This document shows positions 37,301 to 49,562 of a DNA stretch of 64,000 nucleotides, piece by piece. Source of the stretch: Rhinopomastus cyanomelas (Eukaryota; Chordata; Aves; Bucerotiformes; Rhinopomastidae); the NCBI GenBank assembly GCA_013400115.1, contig VXBP01004231.1, positions 725,349 to 789,348 of the forward strand. The letters are read 5' to 3'. Under the pieces are notes generated by a model. That model was not told the origin of the DNA, ran no database searches, and worked only from the letters and a program-made list of their open reading frames with translations. Each line of letters begins with the position of its first letter. Position 1 is the stretch's first letter. The translations under genes and the position numbers were made by a program.

Positions 37301-40300
37301 CTTAAACTGGACATGTGAACTGACTCTACACAGTTTCACTACCAGAGGGGGAAAATCTAGCAACTTTGACACATCGACATTGTGTTTCAACTTTGCACAA
37401 ATGTACAAGCGACACCAGTGAAAGAAGAGAGTAGTGATAAAGTGTTAAGCCTATCGTAAAATGCTTTAGGAGAGTTTGCAAATAAAATCCCACTGCTACA
37501 ATTGTAATCTCAGAGAAGTCTTTGGCTCTTATTTTGATGTCAGATGATTTCACAGATCTACTCTTTTTCCTGACAACTTGTTGTCAGACATCATTAACCT
37601 AGTGCTATCAGTGCTTTGACCTGGGCAGGGAAACGGTGTTAAAGTGATGCTGCTACACTGACGTGTACCCCCTACTCGGTTGCCTGTGTCCATTTCCTCA
37701 CCTGTCCCATAAAGTGTCATTCTTCATTTGTCTCCGTTCCGTCCATCAATCATTCTTTTCTGCACTCACACCTTAACTCTCAAGCTGGTTTTCCTTTTTT
37801 TGTGAACTTCATAATTCTGCCACTTTTCCATCCTCTCACATTTCTATCTATCATGTGAAAAAAAAACCTGAAAACTTGGGAAAATGAAAAATTTTGTGTT
37901 ATAAGAAAATACCTCAACTAGAAAAACTGTTATGGATCTATAGCTTTCAGTACACAGCACTTTGTTACAGAGCTCTGACTGGCACCAAGCATAAACCTCT
38001 GTGACCATGAGAATCTCCACTGGCTATCCTAACTTGTTCCTTCACATCAGGTATTATGGAAACAGCTTTGGGCTGCCACAGAACACTCATGCCAGCTCAA
38101 TGAAAATGCAACACAAGAATTAGCTTTCTGTTTTCTTCTGCAAATGTTAGGTGCCAATAAAAGTTTCAATTACCCCACTCCACAAAGGGAAAATCCAGGA
38201 AAGAGAAGCTGATTAACCCAACAAAGCAGTAGCATAGCCTCATGGCCACTAAGGCATATGGCCACACATGTGAAGTGAGAAGACCATCTATGGCATGTGT
38301 AGAAGAGCAGACCTTTCATTGCTGTAAGTTCAGCTGGAACTTTGGCTACACAAATAAAGCAAGGCTGGATACATACTGGGCATTTAATGATATTCTATTA
38401 CTTCCTTATAATGTTTATAATTGAAATACCTGCATAGAAGCATTTTCTTGTAGTTTAGAAAACTTCCATTGAAACTTGTGAGTAATTACAAATCAGGATT
38501 ACTCCTAAAGACTAGCTAAGCACATAGTTGTTTTCATTAAACTGTTAAAATATAATTAAGCCATTTTGCTCAGTGGTGTGTTAAGTCAACTAATATGATT
38601 CCAAAGTCTCTTTCAGACATATGTTTGCAAGGTAAATTTGCATTAATTTGCATTAATAATGGGGTAGTAAGTTAGTAAACTGCACTCTTCCATTGTCTAC
38701 TATTCATTTATGCGAGTAGGTACAGACAATTAACTATCTTGGAACTTTTATTCAGAATTAAGGGAGGAGGGAAATGTGAGAGCAGTTGAAAGGAAGATTT
38801 CTCAGGAAAAAAAGAAAATCTATTTAATGTTTATTTCAATTTGTTTTGATGTTTATTTCTTTTTTGAGTTTGCAGTAAGTGCCTTGTTATGATCACGTGA
38901 AAAGTTATTAGAGAAAAGAAGAAAGCTTTGTGGGGCTTATTTGTTCCAACAAAAGCTAGGGGAATTAAATAAAAACAAACTTAACATAAAATATGTAAAG
39001 GTAGTACATGTTGCAAATTAATAGCTTATTTTTAAAAAGGAAATTTAATAAAGTAATGCTGTTAGCTATTTGAAAACTGGACAAATGATACTTATACATG
39101 CCAGGAATGTTGGCAAGTTTTCCTGCCTGAGCTGGAGTGTGAGTAAATAGCTACGGTATTTCTTTTCTTTACAATCAGAATGAACTAGATGACAGTATTT
39201 TTCAAAGGTGCAACGGGAAATACAATTTTTTTTTTCCAAAATATCACATGGTGTAAATATATAGTCACTGCAGGACTGTAAGAACAAGGCATTCTCTCAT
39301 GTCCGCCATGTCTGTAGGTCCATCACATAAGCTTAAACCACTACAGTTTACTGTCAGTGAACTCTGACACAATTTTGGATCCTGAAAATAATTTTTGCTG
39401 TTGTAAGATACTGAAGGAACTAAAATCACAGTGATACTGAAAAGAGAAACATTCCTCTCCACAATATGTAACTGTGATTAAAAAAATTGTAAAATCAATC
39501 TATTGTCACCATCTCTGTGTAAGTAGTAATGATATCAAAAATGCTTGATTTTTAAGTGTCTGCACTGAAAAGATACATTTGATGTGACAGTTACCAGGGC
39601 AACTACTTCGTTTCAGTGCCTACTGGAGTATATAGTTGTGTAAAAGTTGTTGAGGCGTGAGACCTCACTGTGACAGCCTTACACTCTATATTTGTGTATT
39701 GTTACATTTCTCTCTTATACGGAAAGAAATTCCAAGAGAGTAACAATCAGCTGTCCTGCAGCTTACTGCTGCTTTATGAGTGGTGGTAAGATTTTTCAAG
39801 AGCACTGTGAAAAGAACAGCCATACTGAGAACCAACAAAGATAGGGGAAAAGTTTTCACTGTCTGTTATTTTTAATTAACATTTCTCTAGATTCTTGGGT
39901 GCCCAATAAGTAGCTGTTTGAGATGACTGCGTGTTTCTTGCTCATTATGGCTTATGGATTTTTTTCCCCTCAGCCAGACTTTTGCTTTGGATTGTCCAAT
40001 CTGAGTACAAGTAGCATTCAAACATTTCTAGAAAAAAAATAATCTTTCCAAATAAAAAAAGTACCAGTCATTTGTCCTGTCTTGTATAAATCATACAAAG
40101 TCTATGATAATTTTGCATCTAGGAAAAGAGTTATGATCTATGAGGAAAAAAAAAACTAAAGAAAAGCAGAAGAGGCCAGAGAATACACAAAAATTTCTGA
40201 AGGTCTTGCATGGGTACTTCTAAAGTATGAACTAGTCCTCCAAAACAAAAATCAAAATCTTTGTTTTGGAAAGGAAACGATCAAGAGTTTGGTGCAAGGT

Positions 40301-41147
40301 GTTAACGAAATGCCGTTCTGGGAAGAGGTAGCTGGGTTTCATGCACAGTGTTCTTAAGAGCTTAAGTGAAATTTCAAAACCCTGGAACCCTTTTTCCTGT
40401 TAAGTACTAAAGCTCTCTAGGAGGGCAATGAGGCTATACCAGATTAGAACAACCTAAACTTTCTTGTCTTGTTGTTGCCATTAATGCCAAAGCGGTGTTT
40501 GCTATTTCAGCTTTAAAGCTGATGGCAACTCATCCTGTGGCATGGAACACACAGAGGTTTGTAAATCTTGTTTGTTCAAAAACAGACTCCTGAAGTTTGT
40601 GTCTTCACTGCAGAGGTGGGTGACATGAGTTTTTCAAGATGGAGAGTCAGAAGAGCCATGGCCCATACTCATGTAAAGAACTCCTCCATATCAAGACTGA
40701 GTGATGGATCCTAACTAGGATGAAGACAACTTTATACCAGATTGCATTGTCTCTTTCCAACCAGGTTTTTTTCAAGAAACAGAAAAGAGCACAATAAGAG
40801 GAACAGGAAAAAGAAAAACTCACCCGCATGTGCTCTCAGCAAGACATAGCCTGGGAACACACCCACATCAGACAGCTCGGAATTAGTCTAGGCATAGCCA
40901 GCCATTCAGGTCACATTCCCTCCAGCTCTCCTAGCTCTCCTCTCCTAATTGCCTGAAGCCAGCTCTCTTCATGGTTATGTGGTCTACCTCAGGATTAGTT
41001 CACCCCAGCTCTATACCGGTCACACAGCTCCAGAACTGTGGAAAGAGGGAAGCACTGGTGGAGGTCTGGAAAGCAAGGAGATAACCCCAAGCTACATTCC
41101 AGAGAAGGTAGCAGTCTCAGGTGCTGCCCAAAGGCAAATAAGGCTGT
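34311..41147. other. Long stretch without a recognisable gene
   Basis: Unique DNA, with no CR1 copy for more than 12 kb around here, the longest CR1-free run in the window. The plus frame at 36755-37138 (127 codons) is of chance length. A better-balanced patch at about 36000-36340 has no recognisable product. A 7-bp inverted repeat CTGACAA/TTGTCAG lies at 37570-37587. Confidence 0.5.
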
Positions 41148-41513
41148 CTACTGCCCCAAGCTGCCTCTCCCAAGGGGCATGTTGTAGGGCAGGGATGGTT
41201 TAACAGGTTTCAAAAAGCGTAGTGATGAGTGGAATGTAAAGAACATAATGTAGGCCTGCGAGAAAAGCTTTTCAGATCTTCTTTCAGTTCTTATGGCTGC
41301 CCCTCCAGTAATCTCAAACTCGTAAATTTCCCAGGAGTCTGTGCCAAGTCTGAACACTTTGGCATAATAAATATCTATATACAGGTCTGGCTCAGAGTTC
41401 TTCAAAATTTTATTGTTTTCTAAAGTTAAGATTCTAATCATTATTTTCACAGATGCCTGTATCTTTTTGTGTTGGGCATAGTAATTCTTATTAATTTCTC
41501 CACTCATATACAT
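41148..41513 (-). other. Unrecognised 121-codon open frame, protein-like
   Basis: The minus frame contains SVKIMIRILTLENNKILKNS, then PDLYIDIYYAKVFRLGTDSW and EIYEFEITGG, a mixed amphipathic composition unlike the low-complexity chance frames elsewhere. An AG preceded by a pyrimidine-rich stretch (41503-41531 on the minus strand) could be a splice acceptor, but I see no matching donor and no partner exon. It could be an exon, a decayed retrocopy or chance. I recognise no family. Confidence 0.2.
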
Positions 41514-41732
41514 TTAGAAAAGGAAACTTTCTCAAAACGTGTGCCAGGCAGACATCCTTGTGTAGGCAGAGCTCTGTTCTCTGCTAGTAGTCATTGCACT
41601 CTTTCTCTCATAGATGCATGAGAAACCTTTCACATGATGTCTTCAGATGTATCTGTGCTGTCCTTTTCACTTGGACAGTGGAAGCTGAAAAGTAGGCTCA
41701 GGCTTCATTGGCATTCATGAGAGAGATGTGAC

Positions 41733-42075
41733 TGTTTGGCCTTGAGAAGTGAAGAATGAGAGGAGACCTGATCTACACCTACAAATATCTGCAGAGTGGC
41801 TGTAGGGAGGATTGTGCTAGACTGTTTTCAGTTGTGCCCAGTGACAGGACAAGAAGCAATGAGCACACGCTGGAACACAAAGAAGTATCTTTGTGACAAG
41901 AAGAGTCACAAAGCCCTGGAACAGGCTGCCCAGAGAGGCTGTGGAGTCTCCTTCTCTGGAGATACTCAAGCCATGCCTAGATGCAGCCCTGTGCTATGTG
42001 CTTCAGGCAGCCCTGCTTTGGTGAGGAGGTTGGACTTGATGATCTCATGAGGTCCCATCTGTGATGGAATTATGG
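41733..42075 (+). mobile_element. CR1 LINE 3' fragment, plus strand, old
   Basis: CR1 order is clear: GACTGTTTGGCCTTGAGAAG, CTACAAATATCTGCAGAGTG, CCCAGTGACAGGACAAGAAG, CTGGAACAGGCTGCCCAGAG, GTTGGACTTGATGATCTCAT, then GAGGTCCCATCTG. Indels break the frame and the octamer tail is degenerate (GATGGAATTATGGCTGTGA). Confidence 0.93.
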
Positions 42076-45000
42076 CTGTGAAGTTTGCTTTATCATGCCC
42101 CTACATCAATGAACTGTAGCTAAAAATTGCAGTGCACTTCTTTAGAAAGAACAAGTATGCGAGTGACTATCCGGTAGTGGCATTCAGATGTAGCATTAGC
42201 TCTGTGTATGGAAGTGATTGCTTTATCCGGCATAAACCATAGCAGGTTACTTAAAAGTGTGAGGCTGGGCAAGTTCCCAAGGAAACATAAAATGCTTTAA
42301 AGACTTAAAAGACTCTCTGTGTAGTTCTCCGCAAAGTTATTGGCACTTCAATGAATAAAAAGGCAAAACACTTCAGTGGTTTATCTCAAGTGCATATACT
42401 CCAGAGCAGCTTCTTCCAGCATCCAAACCCCTCAGTGATAAACCTTAATGTTGTTTTTTCCATGGACAAGCAGTCTGTGAAGAGTTGATCATTTCAAGAG
42501 AAGAACTGCACATCTGAATATACTCATGTAGCATCATGTAGTAAGAAAAAGAGAGTGTTTTTGCAAGCAGTGAATCTAAAACTGGATGTCCTCCTGTTAG
42601 AATACGTGTCAGTAACATGGGACTCCTTCCATTTGTCCCTCTCTTCTCATTTCGTAAGCAAGTTTGCTTTTGTAGCTAAGACTTAGCAAATACTGGACTG
42701 CTATGTTGAACTTCTATTAGTCCAGCAGTAGATTCTGCGTATAGTATGTACGCATATTCAAACTTGAATGTACATCCTGTGAAGTCATATCTTATATCTT
42801 AGACTACTTCTACTTCCCACTAAGACCTACACACCCAGAAGCCTGGGAACCAACAGCCTCCCACTCCAGGGAGTAGCATACAAAGTACCATCTGTGAAGA
42901 AAATAAGATACTTGACTTCCAAACATCCATATTAGCTACTCGATCACTTATTGTCTCTCTTCTGGCAAGAGAACATATACACCTCAGATTATATTCTTTT
43001 GCTGATCCTTTTGGGTAGTTAAATGTTTGACATCCTTTTATGTAGCTGAGTCTGCATGAAGGCAAATAGTAACTCAATTACTGGCATTCTGAAGTGGGGA
43101 GCAGAGTTTACATTCTAATAGCAACCTCAGTGGTGATACTTAGGGCTGCCTACAATAACATTGCAGGCTGGTTCCTTATTTCTTTTAAAGGTTTGTGACA
43201 TTCACGTGATGCAAAATTCTCTTACAAGCTTTATAATGGAAAAGCCTTTACAATTCTTCAGCTATGCCCTGCCACAAAAGCAAACACAGTTATACATTCT
43301 GAGAACTTAGAGTACACTGTGATTGTGTCATATTTTGGCAGGCTGGAAAGTTCAAATATATAATTGCAAATTTTAAGAAAGAGGTCTGCCACTTCCCTGC
43401 GGCAGCCTGTAACTTGAATGTCATTGGAAAAATGAGAGTCAGTGGCCAGGCAGTCCACTACTGATGCTGCAGCTGTCTGAACATAAGTATTTCCATTCTG
43501 ATGATTGGTTAAAATACCTTTGTGAGTTGTTGGAAATCATGGCCATTTTGGTAAAGGGTGATTGAATAAACTCATGAGAAAAGTAAGCAAAATGTAGTAA
43601 ATTTTATGGCCACAATTTTATTTCTTGCAACACATATGTGAAAGTTGTGAGATAAAGGTCGTACAGGAGCCATTTATTAATGTAAGCGATCCAAAAAGTT
43701 TAAGTTATTTCTAAAATGAGATCTTTGAGAATTTTGTCTTCAGATTTGAACTCATTAAGTTTGCGTATGTGTGTTAGATTATTCCTGTAAAATAGGAGCT
43801 ATGCACTACACAAAGAGAATTAAATGGAAAATTAAATCAAAACTGAAGTCAGAAACACTGCGGTAATGAGATCATATTTTTTTCTGTTATTTCCTCCCAC
43901 TTCAGCTCCTTCCTGAAGTTCTCAAAGAAAGCAAATAAAAAACATGTTCTAGTGAACTTCCCCTTTTTCAGGTACAGAAATAGTCGGTTAACTGAGCTCT
44001 TCCATGCGTTCGTGCCACAGATGTACTGTATTACTCCTCTTTTGTGTTAGTCCAAAAGCACTTTTGTAAACCATCACTACACAGAATATTATGACACCAT
44101 CACACCTGGACAGCACAAAGGCTGTGACCTGAGCTGGCTTCGAGAACGAACTCTTGTGCCTCATTGCTCCTTCAGGTCAGAAGTACAGCAAAGGAGAGAG
44201 ATGATACATCAGTCTTCCTGTCTCCTTTACACTGAAAAGAGACATTTATCCTCCAAGATCGCTTGCATAGCCGTGTGTAATAATCAAGTCTACTGCAAAT
44301 CTGAAATATATACAAGCTATTGCCTCACAGTGACATCTACACATGCAATTCTTCCCAAAACAAGCAGGTTTTGTAATTTTACTCACAATATTTGTAGAGC
44401 TGAGGATTGCTCAACAAGCATTTTAAAAGCTAATAAATTCTGGTCTATGTTTTATAATGAGAGCAATTTTTACTATTAACCTAAGTTGAAGTGTCTTCTG
44501 ACAGTAAGCCAGATTTTCTTTTTTTTAAATTTTATTTGATAGTAGAATAAATTAAATAATACAACAAAGTCTAATACAAGAAGGGGACCCTTATTAAAAC
44601 AAAATGGAACTTCATGTGTTTTTGACTGTTTGAGCCTGAGGCTTCTCCCAGGTGCTAGTAATATATTGGCAGCCAAAGTCAGGCAAAAGTTCAAGGAAAC
44701 ACTTTGCTTTTAAAAAATCTAACAAGCAAAACTTCCAGTTACTGTTTTGAATAAATGATTTATTGCCAAGTTTCTTAGGAACAGTTATCTGTCAACGGTA
44801 TATTGCTGGAGTCCACCTCTTGAAAAATCTGTTAATTAACTGCTCTACCCAGGGAGTGAACTATTTATTGTTCCACTTAGAGTATAGTTCTTCTTTGTAT
44901 GATCCTAATCACAAAACAAAAGTAGTTACTCAGCCTTGGGAAAAGATTTCACTTCTGTGCTTTAATGCACCCACTTCTTCTTTCCTTTGATTTTTACTGC

Positions 45001-46152
45001 TGTGATTTCTATTAAGCTATAGTTCAGCAGGAGTCTGGCCGAGCTACCTCTCTCCAACCTTCACCAGTAGCTGCCACTTTGATTGTGAGATTTTTTAATA
45101 CACTGTGCTCTTTTTAAGATCAAGAAAGGAATTGTTTTGATTTTTTTAAAATTTTGTAAAGTAATAAGCAGATGTCTGTACCGAGAACATAGGAACTTGT
45201 ATTAAGGGTAAGATTGCATTTATGCATTACACTGTGCCCAACCCAGTATCCTCACAGAATGCATTGAGCCAGTAGCACCAAAAATGGTACATAAAGTACT
45301 GAACTCTTGCAAATGCATTTGGATTACTTATTCAATTAGTCTCTACTTTCCAAACTTAAGAATTTCACTATTCTCTGATTTGCAGTTAGATTTCTACTGC
45401 ATCAGCTATTAAGAAAAGTAATGAAAGGGAAATCAAAACATGTGCAAAGTTTCGTTGTTATGCATAGATAAAGTTGTCATGTCAATGTTGGCTATCTAAG
45501 AAACTGGCTCCCCAGTTCCTCAGGATTTTTTCCTGTGTGCTTTGATCACATTTCAAAATTGAGAAACAGACAGTATACCTATTCAGTCTGTTAAACTGCA
45601 TTCTCTGCATGAAGAATGCAAGTGTCCTTACAGAAAGTGACGGAAGGTATCTGTTAGATATTTTGAATAAAAAACATAGTTGTTGATTTTTAGCCATTTG
45701 GCCTCTTTTTTTCAGCTACTGCTGAAAAGCATTTAAGCTTTCTACTTGCAATCAAAATTGCAAGCTATTCAAAATCTTTAATAAGTTACCTCTATTTTGC
45801 ACTTAGCACCTCAATATGAACAATCATAGACAGATTATATTTTAGATTTGCACCGTTATATGTGGCTAGGACACAACACTTGCTATTTTAAAGACTTCCA
45901 CCATTTTTAGTATTTGGCAAATGTAGAAATTCTCTTGGTTGGGTTATATTTGAAAGCGGGAAAACCCTATATTGGTCTTGTTCATTGGAGTTTTTTAAAT
46001 TTTTGTTGAGTTTTTTTCCCTTTTAAATGGAAGCATTGGTTTACAATTGCATCAGAATCCCATGACCTCTGTCAAAGGATCAGTGTCACAGTACAGATTT
46101 CTGAGCAATTATATCTTAAATGCTGGTACACCTAAAGTGTAGTACACTAACA
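42076..46152. other. Unique non-coding DNA, nothing recognised
   Basis: Four kilobases with no recognisable repeat or gene. Frames are at most about 107 codons (44156-44479) and show no family character. Confidence 0.5.
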
Positions 46153-46752
46153 TTTAGCTTCATCCTGGTCTGTATCAGAAACGGTGTGACCAGTAGGAGC
46201 AGGAAGGTGATTGTGCCCCTATACTCGGCACTTGTGAGACCACACCTCGAGTACTGTGTCCAGTTTTGGTCACCACAGTACAGGAAAGACATTGAGGTCC
46301 TGGAATGAGTCCAAAGAGGGGCAACAAAGTTGGTGAAGGGGCTGGAGGACGTGCCCTATGAGGAGAGGCTGAGGGAGCTGGGGTTGTTTAGTATGGAGAA
46401 GACTGAGAGGGGACCTTATTGCCCTCTACAACTACCTTCAAGGAGGTTGTAGCAAGGCTGGTGTTGGTCTCTTCTCTCCAATTAGTGATGATAGGATGAG
46501 GGGAAATGGTCTCAAGTTGTGTCAGGGAAGGTTTAGACTGGATGTTAGAAGGAAATTCTTTACTGAGAGGGTGATTAGATACTGGAATGGATTACCCAGG
46601 GAGGTGGTGATGTCACCATCCCTGGAGGTGTTTAAGGAACAAGTGGACGCGGCGCTTAGGGATATGGTCTAGAGGTTAGACACTAGGAGAAAGGTTGGAC
46701 TCGATGACCCTGGAGGTCCTTTCCAGCCATGATGATTCGATGAGTCTATGAA
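46153..46752 (+). mobile_element. CR1 LINE 3' part, plus strand, about 600 bp, frame broken
   Basis: Starts in the C-terminal part of ORF2, encoding IRNGVTSRSRKVIVPLYSAL and VRPHLEYCVQFWSPQYRKD. A TGA then interrupts at about 46306, and at least one more frameshift lies near the GAGAAGACTGAGAGG segment. It ends with GGTTGGACTCGATGACCCTG, GAGGTCCTTTCCAGCCATGA and a short degenerate tail. The 3' end differs from that of the young copy at 22530, so this is another, moderately old subfamily. Confidence 0.95.
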
Positions 46753-47011
46753 AGTAGAAGGGCAATGTGTAAAGGATAACAGAATAAAAAGGGGGAAAAT
46801 CTTAACTGGAAAAGTACTAGAGAATATAATATATATGAAATATTCTTGTTAAATCAAGATGAGTGTTGAAGTACTGACTTGTAACTAGTGATAAATGCAA
46901 CAGGGATTAAAAACAGTTTGGTCTTTCCATGTTGGTTTTCTTCCATTCTTTAATCCAGCATCTCAAGAAGAAATTTCACATTGTAGAATATATCTCATTG
47001 GGGCTGGATTA

Positions 47012-47186
47012 CACAGAATCACAGAACATCAGGGATTAGAAGGGACCTCGAAAGATCATCTAGTCCAATCCACCTGCCACAGCAGGATCACCTAGACCAA
47101 GTCACACAGGAACGTATCCAGATGGGTTTTAAATATCTCCAGAGAAGAAGACTCCACAACCCCCCGGGCAGCCTGTTCCAGTGCCA
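47012..47186 (-). mobile_element. CR1 LINE 3' fragment, minus strand, 175 bp
   Basis: Reversed tail ACAGAATCACAGAACATCAG, then AGAAGGGACCTCGAAAGATC and the reversed C-terminal coding part ending at GGGCAGCCTGTTCCAGTGCC. Same 3' end type as the young copy at 22530-24178 (GATCCTGCTGTGGCAGG on the minus strand). 5'-truncated. Confidence 0.93.
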
Positions 47187-48195
47187 AGAAGACAGTGATA
47201 AGTATTGCCAGATAATTATATTGCCAGTATTAATGACTGAACATTGCTTTTCAGACTTCACAAATGCAATTAACTACTTGAAGAACTTCCTTTCAAATAG
47301 TACACTTATCCATACACAAAATAAGTGATTAACTAAAATACGTTCCTGAATTCTCAGATTGATTCCCAGTTTAACTGGCAATTATTTAGTTCTTTCTTGG
47401 TGAGGATAATTTCCTTGGTCTGGATAAAGCATTGAAATGCATTTTCAGATTTTAAAGGTGGATATTGAATTTTCCACAGAGCTAGAAAATATTATTTCAA
47501 CGATTTCCAACATTCAGGTCTTTATCAAGTCCTAAGTCTTATATATGTATGTCTGATGAATACCACACCAGCTGCATGAAGAAGTAGGAAATGCATATAG
47601 TCCATTTAAAATGCTTGTAGTCTGATAACTTCAGTTTGTAATAGAAATTACTGTATTTGCAACTTTATTTTCTTACCCAAAAAATTTGGCAGAATCTTTT
47701 AAATTATCTCCAGATCAACTTCTGAACACGTAAACAGTAAATAGACTGAGCTAGTCAATTCGTTCTGGTTACAAATTTATTTCCCTTGCTCTCTGCAATA
47801 CTTGTTAAAGGACAAGTTTTGACTAAATAATGAAAAACACATTAAACTTCACTCTTACAAATATGTTGGAAGAAAAAAAATCATAAAAAGAGATTCTAGT
47901 GGTCAAAACTCTTTCAGAATGTGAATGAAGAGGTGCCAGGCTGAACCAGGTCTTCTTGACTTGACCCCACTAAAACCCTATCAGTGGAGAGGAATGTCTT
48001 CCATTGCAGAAAAGTCTTGGGATACATAATCTCCTTGCAAAGTAACTGAATCTTAGTGCAAAGCAACCAAATTCTGCTGTTTATATACACTTATACTTTA
48101 TTCTTGAGATATACTTGATTAGGTTCACAACTTTGAAAACACTTAGATAAAACTCTAACTTTACTACTACTTCCTAAATGCATGACTTTGGATGT
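47187..48195. other. Unique spacer between inverted CR1 fragments
   Basis: About 1 kb of AT-rich unique DNA lies between two short CR1 pieces of opposite direction. No gene recognised. Confidence 0.55.
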
Positions 48196-48372
48196 GATGG
48201 GCAACGGAGGGGGCTGCCCGGGGGGTTTGTGGAGTCTCCTTCTTTGGAGACATTTAAAACCTGCCTGGACCTGGTCAGGGTGATCCTGCTGTGGCAGGAG
48301 GATTGGACTAGATGATCTTTCGAGGTTCCTTTCAATCCCCAATGATTCTATGATTCCATGATTCTATGATTT
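48196..48372 (+). mobile_element. CR1 LINE 3' fragment, plus strand, 177 bp
   Basis: Contains GGGCTGCCCGGGGGGTTTGT, GTGATCCTGCTGTGGCAGGA, GATGATCTTTCGAGGTTCCT and a well kept octamer tail (ATGATTCTATGATTCCATGA). Compared with the copy at 47012, about 15 bases are missing before GGTGATCCTGC. It forms an inverted pair with 47012-47186. Confidence 0.94.
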
Positions 48373-49519
48373 ATTCATCCTCTCTAATGACTATTCTCAC
48401 AACATAAAAACCAAAGATTTTTATATGTGGTAGAAATATGTTAGCAAAAATATTTCAGAATGCTGGGAGAACTTCTGAAATTCTGACCCCATCTTTAATT
48501 TGGTCACTGATGTCTATTACAGCCAGGTATTCAATCTGCTGGCCACTGTAAACAGACAGATAGGTACTGTGGAACTGGGCATTCAGGCACTAGAGTGGAA
48601 CATGAAAGGAATGGTCAAAAATGGATAGTTAAGAGAAATACCATAAAAATATGAAGGAATAACAATGATTAAATAAAATGTTAAATTTACAAAGGAAACT
48701 TGAGCCAAATAATAAAAAAACCTTGCTGTATATGATTATTGCACATATACATGCATTAAAAAATGAGATATATATATATATCGGATGATACATAGATCAC
48801 AGAAAAGCTGTAGATAAGCAGCCAGGCCATAGCTGCATCTAATATTTGTCTTGGCTCTGCAAACTGTGTCTGTGGAGGAGACAGTTATGGCTGGAGGGGA
48901 GATTGATATTTTCTAGAGTCTCATCAAACACACACAGCTGGATGTTGCTTTTGGAGCACCTAGTGAAACAGGCAGTGGGAGACAAATGCAGCAAGCAGCA
49001 AACCTGCAGCAAGAGCGCAGTGTAAGAGACATGCTGTGAGGAGCTCAAGGAGTCAAGCATCAGGACTGACAGAAAGCAAATGACTTCCCAGCAGACCCCA
49101 GGGAATATGCAAAGTTCTCCTAATCAAAGAAGTCAGAGGTTGCTTCTGGATTGGACCTGCAGCAAAAAAAAACCTCTGTGTAGGACTTCCTTTTGCACCT
49201 AGCTTGCTGCATTTACACTTTGAGAAAGTTGATTTCTAGGTAGTTATCATAAAACTCCACTTGAGACACTGCCTTCTACTGTGCTCACTCCAAAGGAGGC
49301 AAAGGATGAAGCACTGTGGTATTGAAGCATTTCTCAAGAGCAGTTATCTCTCACTTGAAAAACAAAAATATCACAACAGCGTACAGAAAACAGTTATGAT
49401 CACACGTTTTCTTTGATACTGTTTTACTGAAGCCCATGGCTTGAAACGTTCCTAGATCTTTGAAGACAGCTTCTGTTACAAGCAAGGAGTGATTCATGCT
49501 ACATTAAACCAAGGTTTAC

Positions 49520-49562
49520 TATATATACATAAATATATATCAAATGTCTTTATGTATATATA
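49520..49562. repeat. Perfect inverted repeat, 14-bp arms
   Basis: TATATATACATAAA (49520-49533) and its exact complement TTTATGTATATATA (49549-49562) enclose a 15-base loop. The surroundings are rich in TATA, so slippage-type origin is likely. Confidence 0.85.
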
